64,000 nt of DNA from Oscillatoria nigro-viridis PCC 7112 (GTDB taxonomy: Bacteria; Cyanobacteriota; Cyanobacteriia; Cyanobacteriales; Microcoleaceae), in contig NC_019729.1 of the NCBI RefSeq assembly GCF_000317475.1, positions 2,618,501 to 2,682,500 on the forward strand, read 5' to 3'. The notes under the pieces are model-generated. The model was not told the DNA's origin. It saw only the letters and a list, made by a program, of their open reading frames with translations, and made no database searches. Positions within the stretch are counted from its first letter, which is position 1. Every line of letters begins with the position of its first letter. The translations under genes and the position numbers were made by a program. Shown piece by piece: positions 44,110 to 53,563 of the stretch.

Positions 44110-44604
44110 ATGTCTGGCGATCGCCTGCAAAACATTGTTAACCGGTTGACAGATCGTCTAAAGCGCGATGTATTAGTTGAAAAATCCCTCTACGACATTC
44201 GAGAAGTTTTGCAGAGCGATCGCGCCTTACTGTACTATTTTTACAGACAGTGGCAAGGTCGAGTGACTTACGAGATGTTGAGTGCGATCGAACTCTCAAT
44301 CTTGGGTTCAACGGGGCCAGACGAGTGTTTTAGCGGCGAATACGCTGCTTTGTACGAAGCCGGCAGAGTTAAAGCAATTGCAGATATTGAAGTAGAACCC
44401 ATTCACCAATGCCACCGAGATTTTCTGCGTAGCCTGAAAGTTCGCGCCAATTTAGTCGTGCCAATTTTAACGAACAAAGGACTGTGGGGGCTGTTAATCG
44501 CTCATCAGTGCAGCGGGCCCCGCACTTGGTCGCGATCGGACATTGAATTTATGCAGCAACAAGCACAAAATATGGCAATGTCTCCGACAATTCAAGATAG
44601 TTAA
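44110..44604 (+). CDS. Stand-alone GAF domain protein, possible cyanobacteriochrome
   Basis: 164 residues, essentially one GAF domain after AAAGGAG. It carries a DECF motif (71-74, Cys73) matching the DXCF signature, and a Cys-His pair (Cys101-His102 in HQCHRDFL) at the position of the bilin-linking cysteine. These are followed by VRANLVVPI and LWGLLIAHQC, as in cyanobacteriochrome GAF domains. It may covalently bind phycocyanobilin or phycoviolobilin, but many non-bilin GAF domains share parts of this pattern. No output domain is fused; it would need a partner protein. Confidence 0.75.
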   Translation: MSGDRLQNIVNRLTDRLKRDVLVEKSLYDIREVLQSDRALLYYFYRQWQGRVTYEMLSAIELSILGSTGPDECFSGEYAALYEAGRVKAIADIEVEPIHQCHRDFLRSLKVRANLVVPILTNKGLWGLLIAHQCSGPRTWSRSDIEFMQQQAQNMAMSPTIQDS

Positions 44605-44609
44605 TCTTT

Positions 44610-44690
44610 CATCCAAAATCCCGCTTTGTGACAGTTGGGGTGCATTGTCTGTGCGATCGAAAATTACCAACTGTCCCAAAATATGGTGTT
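44610..44690 (-). pseudogene. Fragment of a C-terminal nuclease/ATPase tail
   Basis: A short reverse-strand stretch reads GQLVIFDRTDNAPQLSQ, resembling the remnant at 46262-46460 (GWLVIFDRRENAPEI). Both are followed by a shared GTTTGTAGCGA-type sequence. It is too short to be a gene and is best seen as debris. Confidence 0.35.
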
Positions 44691-44696
44691 CTATTG

Positions 44697-45074
44697 TTAG
44701 GCAGAGGTTTGTAGCGACTCATAGGGCTGGATGAGAATCTCAGCGGGAATTCCTAACTCTTGATTCAGCTTCCGAATCATTTCCAGAGTCAAGGATCGTT
44801 TGCGAGATAATATCTCAGAAACTTTAACTCGACTGCCAATACATTGTTCCAAATCGCTACCAGACCATCCGCGGGCCTCCATGTAGTATTGAATGGCTGC
44901 AATTGGATCGGGTATTGCGATCGGAAAGTGTGCCTTCTCGTAAGCTTCTACTAGGGTACTGAGCACATCTAGGCGATCGGACTCAGGTGTATTAGGAGCT
45001 GCATTAAACAGCAACTCAACCTCTCGAAGGGTTTCCTGATAGTCAGTTTGGGTTCTAATTGGACGTATTTCCAT
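44697..45074 (-). CDS. higA: HigA-type antitoxin (HTH)
   Basis: 125 residues. The N-terminal part (IRTQTDYQETLREVELLF) and the helix-turn-helix (GWSGSDLEQCIGSRVKVSEILSRKR, described in parts) match the HigA/ybcM family. The C-terminus LNQELGIPAEILI is typical. It lies 14 bp downstream of the HigB gene in the reversed toxin-first order characteristic of hig modules. It should bind HigB and repress the operon. Confidence 0.88.
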   Translation of the reverse strand: MEIRPIRTQTDYQETLREVELLFNAAPNTPESDRLDVLSTLVEAYEKAHFPIAIPDPIAAIQYYMEARGWSGSDLEQCIGSRVKVSEILSRKRSLTLEMIRKLNQELGIPAEILIQPYESLQTSA

Positions 45075-45088
45075 ATATCAATTTGTGT

Positions 45089-45382
45089 TTAGATTGTTTC
45101 TGCATCTACCTTGTCATACTCGGCATGAGTGCCAATAAAGCGGATAAAAATAATGCCGATGTCATAACGAATGGCAACAATCAGTCGATAGGAATTGCCT
45201 TTGATGTTAAACACAACACGATTGTTCGCAATGATGCTAGCATTACGATGAGCGGACTTAACATCGACTGGACTCTGCCAATCGGCGTGAGACGCTTCGT
45301 AGTACCAAGTTTTTAGTGCTTCTGAGGCATCTGGATGAGTTTCCCCAAAGTTTCGCAAGGTGCTGCGGGACAAAATACGCAT
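45089..45382 (-). CDS. higB: HigB-type toxin (mRNA interferase)
   Basis: 97 residues. MRILSRSTLRNFGETHPDA, the helix WYYEASHADWQSPVDVKSAH, and the core strands NRVVFNIKGNSYRLIVAI and GIIFIRFIGTHAEYDKV (in parts) identify the HigB branch of the RelE superfamily. It would cleave translated mRNA in the ribosome. The gene is intact and upstream of its antitoxin. Confidence 0.9.
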   Translation of the reverse strand: MRILSRSTLRNFGETHPDASEALKTWYYEASHADWQSPVDVKSAHRNASIIANNRVVFNIKGNSYRLIVAIRYDIGIIFIRFIGTHAEYDKVDAETI

Positions 45383-45497
45383 AGAAATTTATGACTGGAA
45401 CTCCCGAAACACGAGACAATTGAAATATCGGTTCTGCCATTCTCATAGGGCAAAGAATAACGTGCTATCTCATCATTTTATCACAGAATCTTTGTCT

Positions 45498-45818
45498 CTA
45501 GGAATAGTTGGCGGCAAGGATTTTTCGGATGCTGGGGGAGCGAAACCCAAAAATGATATCTTGAGAAAACACACCGCGTTGAATCAGTTCTCGATCGATG
45601 TAGATTTCGGTACTGTTGTGTTGAATCCAGATTTGATTTTCGATGATATCGAGCTGCATGGCACACCCATAGATGCGATATTCGTCGCGCCATTCGTTGT
45701 GCATGACGAGGTATCGATCGCGGACGAAATCGAATATTAGCTGAGCATTTGCGTCATTTTTAGCAAAGTCTTCGAGAAAGTCACAAACAATTTTGCGGTA
45801 TTCGTTTAGTCTATCCAT
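45498..45818 (-). CDS. xisI: XisI family protein
   Basis: 106 residues. MDRLNEYRKIVCDFLEDFA, then DRYLVMHNEWRDEYRIYGC and the end SPSIRKILAANYS are typical of XisI. XisI was defined as a controlling factor of the fdxN excision element in Anabaena. Most copies, like this one, are far from such elements and pair with XisH. The start overlaps the end of xisH by 13 bp, indicating translational coupling. Confidence 0.93.
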   Translation of the reverse strand: MDRLNEYRKIVCDFLEDFAKNDANAQLIFDFVRDRYLVMHNEWRDEYRIYGCAMQLDIIENQIWIQHNSTEIYIDRELIQRGVFSQDIIFGFRSPSIRKILAANYS

Positions 45819-46222
45819 TGGTCGATCGCCTCACGAGTTGGATTGTAAATAATTAGTCGAATTTCATAACGTTCGATGACAGTTTTTGCGGGTTCAAATC
45901 TGAGAAACATTTGGTAGGTATCGGTGGGCACTGCCAGATACAGTATACGTTCTGGTTCGCTAGAGACTTCGATGGCAATGCGATAGTTGAGGAATTGGCC
46001 GAGGGCCGTGTGGAATTCAGAAATGGTGGAGCCACCTGCGAAACTTTTGACTTCTACAGCTATTTTACGTCCTTCTTTTTCAGCGGCGATCGCTTCTTCG
46101 GCTGCAAGATCGAAGTAGACATCAGCAACACCATAGCGTAACTGGTAGGGATCGTGGGTAATCTTCCAGCCATCTTTTTGTAGGGCGATTTTGACCCTGT
46201 TGTGGAAGAGAACCTTTGCCAT
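45806..46222 (-). CDS. xisH: XisH family protein (PD-(D/E)XK-like fold)
   Basis: 138 residues. MAKVLFHNRVKIALQKDGW, the strand-turn ADVYFDLAAEE, and RKIAVEVKSFAGGSTISEF with its E-V-K motif give a nuclease-like fold. YRIAIEVSSEPERILYLAVP completes the family pattern. It overlaps xisI. The pair behaves like a two-gene module of unknown present function, possibly DNA-acting or toxin-antitoxin-like. Confidence 0.93.
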   Translation of the reverse strand: MAKVLFHNRVKIALQKDGWKITHDPYQLRYGVADVYFDLAAEEAIAAEKEGRKIAVEVKSFAGGSTISEFHTALGQFLNYRIAIEVSSEPERILYLAVPTDTYQMFLRFEPAKTVIERYEIRLIIYNPTREAIDQWID

Positions 46223-46261
46223 TTTTAGATTTTACCCAAGGATTTACATCGGATACTATCA

Positions 46262-46460
46262 GTACATATTATACCAGAATCTTACGCACCAATAACTGTA
46301 ACCGATCGCCCAATTGGAGTAATATGAATCTCTGTTTTCAACCGTTCTTCGATTTCCGGTGCATTCTCGCGGCGATCGAAAATTACCAACCAACCAGAAT
46401 ATTGTCCCTATCTAGCCCGATATCCATCTAATTTTTCCCAACCTTTACTGAGAGGAGATG
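46262..46460 (-). pseudogene. C-terminal remnant of a larger protein
   Basis: The reverse strand reads KGWEKLDGYRAR, a stop, then SGWLVIFDRRENAPEIEE and a TPIGRSVTVIGA end. This is the C-terminal nuclease-like tail seen in AAA ATPase/PD-(D/E)XK proteins. It has an in-frame stop and no upstream gene body. A related shorter fragment is at 44610. Confidence 0.45.
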
Positions 46461-46507
46461 TTGTCAGAATGGCGTTCTATGGTTAAGCGGGGGTTTGTAG
46501 CGAATTC

Positions 46508-47065
46508 TTACTTTTCATCACCGAAATGCTCTCGATCTTGTTCTAATCCATCGATTAAATCGTCGCGATTTTCCTGAGTCTGAAGAAACTCTTCAATACC
46601 CTCTAAATTCAAATTTTTCAGAATGTGCCTTGCTTGTTTAATACCTTTTGGTGTCAAAACTACTGATTTAATCTGCTGGGGATTACGTTGCTCCTCTAAT
46701 AGACCATCTTCAGTCAGAAGATCCAAAATTTCAAAATCATGCCCCTTCCAAGCACGTCGGCCTCTAAAGCGAGATTGATGACCTAACTCGTCTTCCTCAT
46801 CCGCTCCAGATACATATAATAACGCAAGTGTCAGAGGTATAGCAATCCTATTGTATCGATTAGTTCGTTCTTCTTTAATTGCACGAGCTACAAGGTTGTA
46901 ACCCTGTTGCCAAGCAGACCCTTTGTCATTACAAATTTCTGTACATAAAATAGTATCATTGGGCGAAATACACTTTGTATAAAACCCTACTGCTTCTGAG
47001 CCAACATAAATGGTTACAGACCAATTACAATAATTTCGAGTTTCTGGTTTGAAAGGTTTAGCCAT
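46508..47065 (-). CDS. DUF6429-type hypothetical protein
   Basis: 185 residues from the ATG at 47065; the open frame reaches 47188 but the extra N-terminus looks unrelated. The C-terminal half (GADEEDELGHQSRFRG, then RAWKGHDFEILDLLTEDGLL and SVVLTPKGIKQARHIL) is the DUF6429 winged-helix-like pattern. The N-terminal ~65 residues (NYCNWSVTIYVGSEAVGFYT) are not recognised. Function unknown. It sits among toxin-antitoxin genes and remnants. Confidence 0.65.
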   Translation of the reverse strand: MAKPFKPETRNYCNWSVTIYVGSEAVGFYTKCISPNDTILCTEICNDKGSAWQQGYNLVARAIKEERTNRYNRIAIPLTLALLYVSGADEEDELGHQSRFRGRRAWKGHDFEILDLLTEDGLLEEQRNPQQIKSVVLTPKGIKQARHILKNLNLEGIEEFLQTQENRDDLIDGLEQDREHFGDEK

Positions 47066-47317
47066 AGAGCGCTCTCTTTCCTTGATTTCTTGAACGTCTG
47101 CTGTTTTTTTGCCAGTTCCTATTTTGAATCTGCCAATCGTTGTTGCTTTGCGATTTTGGCGATCGCTCTGTGCTGTCTGCTGTCCCAACTCAGAAACGAA
47201 GCGAGATAACGTTCGCGCTCACCGGACGCAGATAACCTGTACAACTGGGCAAACCATTTTGGAGCCTTCCGGTGCAGCGGGGTTGTTATGCCGCGTAACG
47301 ACTTTTCTGTTGATGCT

Positions 47318-47430
47318 TCAAACCGTCCAATCCTCGATCGATAGCCCCGACACTTTACCAAAATCTCGCTGATTGCGGGTTAACAAAATTAACTCGCGGG
47401 ACAGGGCAATTGCTGCAATAGCTGTCACAA
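47318..47430 (-). pseudogene. vapC (PIN toxin) 3' remnant
   Basis: The reverse strand reads [20 protein letters not shown] and ends LSIEDWTV before a stop at 47318. This is the last third of a VapC PIN domain, including the acidic RD block. The 5' two-thirds are missing and the sequence runs directly into the DUF433 gene in a different frame. Confidence 0.65.
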
Positions 47431-47754
47431 AGGTAAGTAAAGTACAATTCCCTCGCGAATTAAGCTTAGATCGGGTTGGATACCAGACAAACGTTGCTGA
47501 ACTGATTCAGCTAACTGTTCTCTCCGATCTAAATATGCTTCTACAGCATCTTGGTGTCGGAGATAGTAGCCAATTGTGTTGTAGACATCGGACAAAGATA
47601 GAGTCGAATATCGATGCACGATCGACTCAGGGGATGCACCATCTTGAAACGCACGAATCACAGTCTCCAGCAAAACCCTTGAACTGCCAACTCGAATTGC
47701 TCCGGTTTCATCTTCTTGGAGGGGTGGTGTCTCACGTTCTAAAACGAGGCTCAT
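47425..47754 (-). CDS. DUF433 family antitoxin-like protein
   Basis: 109 residues from ATG 47754 (a longer frame begins at 47805). The core reads [21 protein letters not shown] and [20 protein letters not shown], typical of DUF433 proteins that pair with PIN or DUF5615 toxins. The C-terminal end ([11 protein letters not shown]) is aberrant and runs into the vapC remnant, so a deletion probably fused the two. The toxin is gone; the antitoxin may persist as an orphan. Confidence 0.7.
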   Translation of the reverse strand: MSLVLERETPPLQEDETGAIRVGSSRVLLETVIRAFQDGASPESIVHRYSTLSLSDVYNTIGYYLRHQDAVEAYLDRREQLAESVQQRLSGIQPDLSLIREGIVLYLPL

Positions 47755-47839
47755 AGAAAATTTTCCTAGATTCGTACATGACAATTGTAACTTATCTAAG
47801 AACACAATTGTTCTGTTAAAGGGCCGATCGCACTATCTC

Positions 47840-48092
47840 GCAAGTAATTCTCAGGTTTCTTGTTTTTAGATACCGCTTCGAGGAAATACTCATCTCCTTG
47901 GCGAATTTATCGTCCGCAAGCAAGTACCTCCTCAAAGGCAGGTTCATCTTTGAAAGACCCTGTAATTTGTTGCAGCCAATTCGCTGGCCCTGGAGTCGCA
48001 ATTTGCTTCTGCAATTGGGCGATCGCTGCTTCATTCAAGCCAGAAAATGATTCTAACTTCTTCTGGATTTCCCAACTTGAGTAACTCTTCAA
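47840..48092 (-). pseudogene. Antitoxin-like gene remnant with in-frame stop
   Basis: The open part (WEIQKKLESFSGLNEAAIAQ, then GSFKDEPAFEEVLACGR) resembles small cyanobacterial antitoxin-type proteins. It stops at TAA where relatives continue as GRAIR; the same frame goes on with IRQGDEYFLEAVSKN. The start lies inside the end of the neighbouring gene. Probably debris of a toxin-antitoxin unit. Confidence 0.4.
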
Positions 48093-48615
48093 TGAACCAG
48101 TCTACGCATCCTACAAACTCACGATAGCTTTCTACCCATGAAATCTCGGTGTACCCCTCTTTTTTCCTCACATAAACAGGCTCGTCATCTGGAAGAGCAT
48201 CCGGGAAAGAAGCTGAACTACAAAATAAATGAGCGTATTGACTTTTCACATACCCGGTACAGAGTGGAAATTTTCTGTCCCAATCATAATCAATGACCTC
48301 TTGAACCATGAACCAGGTGAGATAACTATTTGGCCTCGTCAACCACCCATCATCTTCAAAATACTCCTTATAAACAGCATTCATATCCTTTGGAAAACCG
48401 CGTGGCTTGGAAAGAGGAACTATTTCTTCCGTATGTGCGAAATGGTAAATTGCGCGATGAGAATAGCCGACCAAAGCAGCATATAACTCGTATGGCGTAC
48501 CGGGACGCAGATAACAAACAGGGATTTGCTTACCTTTTGACCATTTTGGCGCTGGAGTGGGTTCCCATTGATTATTTCTCCAAACTTCTGCGTAGAGGCT
48601 ACTCGTCCTACTCAT
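48031..48615 (-). CDS. Hypothetical protein of a phage/plasmid-type family
   Basis: 194 residues. The opening MSRTSSLYAEVWRNNQWEP and the later LSKPRGFPKDMNAVYKEYF and SYLTWFMVQEVIDYDWDR recall a family of ~190-residue hypothetical proteins (MS-IH-YAEV-...-PRGLP-D) common on phages and plasmids. Function unknown. Rich in aromatic and acidic residues, cytosolic, no membrane segment. Its place in the toxin-antitoxin island supports horizontal origin. Confidence 0.65.
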   Translation of the reverse strand: MSRTSSLYAEVWRNNQWEPTPAPKWSKGKQIPVCYLRPGTPYELYAALVGYSHRAIYHFAHTEEIVPLSKPRGFPKDMNAVYKEYFEDDGWLTRPNSYLTWFMVQEVIDYDWDRKFPLCTGYVKSQYAHLFCSSASFPDALPDDEPVYVRKKEGYTEISWVESYREFVGCVDWFIEELLKLGNPEEVRIIFWLE

Positions 48616-48685
48616 ATCTCTCGCCTAACATAGCTACTCTAGATCGCCATCTACCTTTCTCAAAAGTTAGGTGCTGTCTTAAGGA

Positions 48686-51649
48686 TTAACTAACAGCTAC
48701 AGCCTCCCCCAAAGGATGTTCTTGCAAAACCGCTTGCAAATACTTCCCAGTATAAGACCTCTGATTTGCCGCCACATCCTCCGGCGTCCCCGCCACAATA
48801 ATTTCGCCGCCCTTATCTCCCCCTTCCGGGCCCAAATCGATCGCCCAATCGCAGCACCGAATCACATCTAAATTGTGTTCGATTACCAAAATTGAATTAC
48901 CCTTATCCACCAATCTTTGCAGGACATTTAACAAATGGTGAACATCATAAAACGACAAACCAGTCGTCGGTTCATCGATTAAATAAAGCGTCTTCCCAGT
49001 AGCGCGGCGCGACAGTTCCGTTGCCAATTTTACCCGCTGCGCTTCGCCCCCAGAAAGCGTCGGCGCCGGCTGTCCCAACTGAATGTAACCCAAACCAACA
49101 TCAAGCAAAGTTTGCAGTCTGGCGCCCGCCCTGGGAATATTTTTAAACATTTCCAAAGCTTCCTCAACAGTCATGTTCAAAACATCAGAAATCGACTTGC
49201 CTTTGTACTTAACTTGCAGCGTTTCCCGGTTGTAGCGCGCACCCTTGCAAACCTCACACTGCACGTAAACATCCGGCAGAAAATTCATCGAAATCACGTT
49301 CACGCCTTGGCCGCCGCAAGCTTCGCACCTTCCCCCTTTCACGTTAAAAGAAAACTGCCCCGCTTTGTAACCTCTTGCCTTCGCTTCAATGCTTTCGGCA
49401 AACAAATCCCGAATCACATCAAAGACTCCCGTGTAAGTAGCGGGATTAGAGCGCGGAGTGCGGCCGATGGGAGATTGGTCAATGACAATTACCTTATCAA
49501 CCACATCCTCTAGAGAGCGTTCTCCTTTAGTTTTGAGGGCGTCCATATCGGGCGGTAAAGGTACTTTTTTGGTGATATAGTGTTGCAGGGACGGGTAGAG
49601 CAATTCATTGATTAAAGTGGATTTTCCCGAACCGGAAACGCCTGTGACGCAGACAAGTTTTCCGAGGGGAATTTCGACATCGATATTTTTTAAATTGTTG
49701 CGCCTCGCATTTATGATTGAGAGAGATTTGCCGTTGCCTTTTCTCCTTTCATTAGGGGTTTCAATTACTCGCTTCCCCGACAAATAAGCACCAGTCAAAG
49801 ATTCCTCTGCTGTTAGCAAATTTTCTAAACTTCCTTGCGAGATAATTTTGCCGCCGTGAACGCCAGCACCGGGCCCGATATCGACAATATGGTCGGCCGC
49901 TCGCATGGTTTCTTCATCGTGTTCTACCACAATCAAAGTATTGCCTAAATCGCGCAATTTTGTTAAGGTTTGCAGCAGGCGAAAATTGTCTCTTTGGTGG
50001 AGTCCGATGCTGGGTTCGTCCAAAACGTAGAGCACTCCTGTCAAACCTGAACCGATTTGAGTCGCCAGCCGAATTCGCTGGGCTTCTCCGCCAGAAAGCG
50101 TCATTGCTGCGCGGTCTAAAGTCAGGTAATCTAACCCGACATCGAGCAAAAATTGCAGCCTTGCTTTGATTTCTCTCAGGGCTAAATCGGATATTTGGAA
50201 TTGCCGATCGCTCAATCCCAAATTATTGACTCGTTCGCGGCATTCGCGAATCGAAATACTCGTTAAATCTACAATTCCGTACTGTCCCAACCGCACCGAA
50301 AGCGCCTCGGGTTTCAAGCGTTTGCCGTGACAAACCTCGCAAGAGCGATCGATTCGATACTGTTCCAACTTCTGCTTGATCAGATCGGAACCAGTATCGT
50401 CGTACTGGCGCTGCAACATGGAAATTACGCCCTTAAAATCTCTCCTAAAATCGGTGGTGTTGCCGTCTCGCTTCTTACTTTCTCCGCTGCCCTTGGACTC
50501 ATTGCCGTACAAAATCACCCGCTGGTGTTCGGGCTTTAATCGATACCAAGGAGTGTCGATATCAAACCCGCAAGTATCAGCAATACTGCAAAGCAAAGAG
50601 AGATAATAGGAATTATCTTTGTCTGACCAAGGCGCGATCGCACAATAAAGAGGCGCTTTTTCGTCGGGAATTACCAACTCCGGCGCAAAAGTCCGCAAAC
50701 TCCCCAAACCGTGGCAGTTTTGGCACGCGCCGTAAGGCGAATTAAACGAAAATAACCTGGGTGAAAGTTCTTCCATTACCGCGCCGTGTTCGGGACAAGC
50801 AAAGTTTTCGGAAAATACCATCGGCCCCTGTGGTTCGGAATTTTCATCACTCGGTAACTCTTCAATTATCGCAATCCCCTCAGAATGGCGCAAACAAGTT
50901 GCCAGAGAATCAACTAAACGTTCTTCTAAACCCGGTTTTTTAATTAACCGATCGACAACTATCTCGATATTGTGCGTATGATTTTTATCTAATTCGATAT
51001 TTTCCGAAAGTTCTAAAATTTCTCCGTCAACTTTGACGCGAATAAATCCTTCGGAAGCTAAACTCGATAATAATTTGCGGTGAGTGCCTTTTTTTCCGCG
51101 CACAACTGGTGCTAGAAGGTGAAAGCGAGTGCCGTCGGGAAGTGCCATGACTCGATCGCACATTTCATCAATTGTCTGCGGCGCAATGCAGCGATCGCAA
51201 ATCGGACAGTGCGGTTCGCCGGCTCTGCCGTAGAGCAATCTGAGATAATCGTAAATTTCTGTAACAGTGCCAACAGTCGATCGCGGGTTGTGAGAAGTGG
51301 ACTTTTGGTCGATCGAAATAGCCGGACTCAACCCCTCGATCGCGTCCACATCGGGTTTGTCCAACTGTCCCAAAAACTGGCGCGCGTAAGCGCTGAGAGA
51401 CTCGACGTAGCGGCGCTGTCCCTCGGCAAAAATTGTATCGAAAGCGAGGGAAGACTTACCAGAACCGGAGACACCCGTAAAAACAATCAGTCGATCGCGC
51501 GGCAGTTCCAGATCGATATTCTTGAGGTTGTGCTGTCTCGCACCGCGAACCCGAATGGTATTTTGGTTGTGAGAGTGAGAATTCGTCACATTATGCCCGT
51601 TGCGGGATGCACTTGGCTGGCTGTTTGAGGTTTCGGCGCGTTGGGACAT
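48686..51649 (-). CDS. uvrA: Excinuclease ABC subunit A
   Basis: 987 residues. Two ABC ATPase cores: Walker [16 protein letters not shown] in the first and [15 protein letters not shown] in the second. The signature [12 protein letters not shown] and its second copy [12 protein letters not shown] are present. Zinc modules show [16 protein letters not shown] and the long C-x2-C fingers around CEACGGQG and CEVCKGARY. UvrA recognises DNA lesions and loads UvrB in nucleotide-excision repair. Full length and alone, as usual for cyanobacteria. Confidence 0.98.
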   Translation of the reverse strand: MSQRAETSNSQPSASRNGHNVTNSHSHNQNTIRVRGARQHNLKNIDLELPRDRLIVFTGVSGSGKSSLAFDTIFAEGQRRYVESLSAYARQFLGQLDKPDVDAIEGLSPAISIDQKSTSHNPRSTVGTVTEIYDYLRLLYGRAGEPHCPICDRCIAPQTIDEMCDRVMALPDGTRFHLLAPVVRGKKGTHRKLLSSLASEGFIRVKVDGEILELSENIELDKNHTHNIEIVVDRLIKKPGLEERLVDSLATCLRHSEGIAIIEELPSDENSEPQGPMVFSENFACPEHGAVMEELSPRLFSFNSPYGACQNCHGLGSLRTFAPELVIPDEKAPLYCAIAPWSDKDNSYYLSLLCSIADTCGFDIDTPWYRLKPEHQRVILYGNESKGSGESKKRDGNTTDFRRDFKGVISMLQRQYDDTGSDLIKQKLEQYRIDRSCEVCHGKRLKPEALSVRLGQYGIVDLTSISIRECRERVNNLGLSDRQFQISDLALREIKARLQFLLDVGLDYLTLDRAAMTLSGGEAQRIRLATQIGSGLTGVLYVLDEPSIGLHQRDNFRLLQTLTKLRDLGNTLIVVEHDEETMRAADHIVDIGPGAGVHGGKIISQGSLENLLTAEESLTGAYLSGKRVIETPNERRKGNGKSLSIINARRNNLKNIDVEIPLGKLVCVTGVSGSGKSTLINELLYPSLQHYITKKVPLPPDMDALKTKGERSLEDVVDKVIVIDQSPIGRTPRSNPATYTGVFDVIRDLFAESIEAKARGYKAGQFSFNVKGGRCEACGGQGVNVISMNFLPDVYVQCEVCKGARYNRETLQVKYKGKSISDVLNMTVEEALEMFKNIPRAGARLQTLLDVGLGYIQLGQPAPTLSGGEAQRVKLATELSRRATGKTLYLIDEPTTGLSFYDVHHLLNVLQRLVDKGNSILVIEHNLDVIRCCDWAIDLGPEGGDKGGEIIVAGTPEDVAANQRSYTGKYLQAVLQEHPLGEAVAVS

Positions 51650-51770
51650 GAGAGTAGTGCAAAACAGTGCTTAACCATCTTAGCGCTGCCTTTGGAATAG
51701 GTGGCATCCAAACTCAAGAATATCCAAAAAAGCGATCGCTGGTATTTTACACCTGCGGCGATAGTCGCGC

Positions 51771-51826
51771 AGTCCGGCAGGGAATTAATTCCCTGCCTCA
51801 TAGCGAAAGTCCTCTCAAAGAGGACT
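51771..51826. repeat. Dispersed double-palindrome repeat
   Basis: CCGGCAGGGAATTAATTCCCTGCC followed by AGTCCTCTCAAAGAGGACT, the family described at 739-790. It occupies the gap between uvrA and the binding protein, where a single HIP1-rich stretch but no gene is seen. Confidence 0.7.
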
Positions 51827-51991
51827 GGAAAGTTAATTTAAGAGTAATGAAACAGCGATAAATTTGTTTGTACGCAAATGGCACTATTTTTTCACGGCAT
51901 CAATATACTTCAAGGTATCAGCTTCGCCTGCGCGATCGCTCCGCCCAACAGGTTACTATTTCCTGTTGGGTTTCGTTACCTCAAACATACT

Positions 51992-53563
51992 TCATTCGAC
52001 AGGTTTAAAACATACTTTCAAGTTACACTGCAATATTTTTGGCAATTTTTCTTTCTGAACTACTTCTACAAAAATAGGTTTTCGATCTTTCGGTTCACCA
52101 TTGTCAAAATCTTTCGGTTCACCATTGTCAAATTTGAGTCCTGCCCCTGATGTATCCTTCTGTTCAAGATAGACATTTGGCATAAAGTCTAAAACAGATT
52201 TTCGATCTACCTTTCGACGAGATGTTTGTTCAATTTGTGCTATTGCCACCAGGAATGCTTGAGTAGCATCATAGCTGCTTGCTGTCATCCAATTAATTGG
52301 CCCGCCCCAGGTGGCTGCAGATTTTGTGGCATAATCAGAAATTATTTGTCCATCTGATTTGACAGGAAACCAAGGAATAACTAACTTCAAACCCTCAATA
52401 TCGGTCTTACCGTCGTACAAAGTACTACCCTTATAAAGCGAATCTCCACCAAACAATTGTAGATCTGGTCTTGTTCTCTTTAATTTCTTGATTAACTTAA
52501 TTGCTATCTCATGTTTTTGACTCTTTCCACTACTTGAAAAAATAACAGCAGCTTTAACATTATTAGGTATGGCTAGCCTGTCAATGTGTGTGTTATTCCA
52601 ATATTTTATGTCATGTTCCTCTGCAATTCTAATTGGACTTAAAAATTTTATAAATTGTTCTTTTAAGTCTTCAGCATACTCATTACTTCCTTCATAAAAT
52701 ACACTAACTTTACTGTCTAAGTTGGCGATTCTGCGAGCTAAAATTTCACCTAAATCTGCATTAGTAACAGTTGTTCTAAAAAAAACTTTGCCTGAGTTTT
52801 GGTTTAACTTTGTACTGGTGCTGGTTGGAGTTATCATTGTTATGCCAGCTTTGGCGTATGTATCCAAAGCTGCCTTACTAGAACCACTAGAATGATGTCC
52901 AATGACTCCCAAAATATTTGGATTTTGAGCAATTTGACAGGCAACTTTTTCGGCAAATTTATCCTCGTTATTCTGATCGTCAACCACTACAATTTTTAAC
53001 AGTTTTTTAGATATTCTTGGTTTAGTTGGGTCGTTGTAAGGTTGATTAAATTTGGTTTGTGCATCGGCGACTCCGGCTAGCATTGCTTTTGCTGCTTGTG
53101 GTTCAGTCTTTGCAGGTATAGCGAGAGCAAGTAGATATGAGTTATTTTCATTCAAGTCTTTGTTGTTATCGTATATTTGTTGTTCTCGATCCTTTTCATC
53201 TAAGGTCTCTTTTTGAGTAAGAGAGCGTTCTCCTGTACTTATATACTTTTCAAGTTTAGCTGATGTTAGGCAAATATCTTGCTGAGACCAAACTAATACA
53301 ATAAATAATATTATTGTCAAAATAGATGCTATTCCTACAGTTAAAATAACAGGTTTTTTGGGTTTGTTTGGCAGTCGAGGCCACAAAAACTTTAAACAGA
53401 ATAATATGATTGCCAACAATAATGTGATGGCAGATAAAATAATAATATTTTTTAGCGTAGGAGGAATAGGTATAATATTAGATTGTACACCTAAAAAGAA
53501 ACCTAAGAATAGTACTTCAATGATGAACGTCAAAAACCTTTTAACTAGCTTGTTGGATATCAT
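51992..53563 (-). CDS. Membrane-anchored periplasmic-binding-protein-like receptor (LIV/AmiC type)
   Basis: 523 residues. Three N-terminal membrane helices (about 8-28, 38-60, 71-93) precede a type 1 periplasmic-binding fold of the branched-chain amino acid class. It shows LAIPAKTEPQAAKAMLAGVA, IGHHSSGSSKAALDTYAKAG, TMITPTSTSTKL and SSYDATQAFLVA. No permease or ATPase genes are adjacent, so it is probably a sensor or receptor rather than a transporter component. Near the C-terminus an eight-residue in-frame duplication (DNGEPKDF) is visible in the DNA at 52087. Its sequence is more AT-rich than its neighbours. Confidence 0.8.
   Translation of the reverse strand: MISNKLVKRFLTFIIEVLFLGFFLGVQSNIIPIPPTLKNIIILSAITLLLAIILFCLKFLWPRLPNKPKKPVILTVGIASILTIILFIVLVWSQQDICLTSAKLEKYISTGERSLTQKETLDEKDREQQIYDNNKDLNENNSYLLALAIPAKTEPQAAKAMLAGVADAQTKFNQPYNDPTKPRISKKLLKIVVVDDQNNEDKFAEKVACQIAQNPNILGVIGHHSSGSSKAALDTYAKAGITMITPTSTSTKLNQNSGKVFFRTTVTNADLGEILARRIANLDSKVSVFYEGSNEYAEDLKEQFIKFLSPIRIAEEHDIKYWNNTHIDRLAIPNNVKAAVIFSSSGKSQKHEIAIKLIKKLKRTRPDLQLFGGDSLYKGSTLYDGKTDIEGLKLVIPWFPVKSDGQIISDYATKSAATWGGPINWMTASSYDATQAFLVAIAQIEQTSRRKVDRKSVLDFMPNVYLEQKDTSGAGLKFDNGEPKDFDNGEPKDRKPIFVEVVQKEKLPKILQCNLKVCFKPVE
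52087..52134. repeat. 24-bp tandem duplication inside the receptor gene
   Basis: CTTTCGGTTCACCATTGTCAAAAT at 52087-52110 is repeated at 52111-52134 with one change. It adds eight residues in frame near the end of the binding domain. Confidence 0.85.

Noticed and set aside
45498..46222. XisH/XisI as proof of an fdxN-type excision element
   Set aside because: No nif genes, no recombinase and no element borders nearby; the pair is widespread without such elements.
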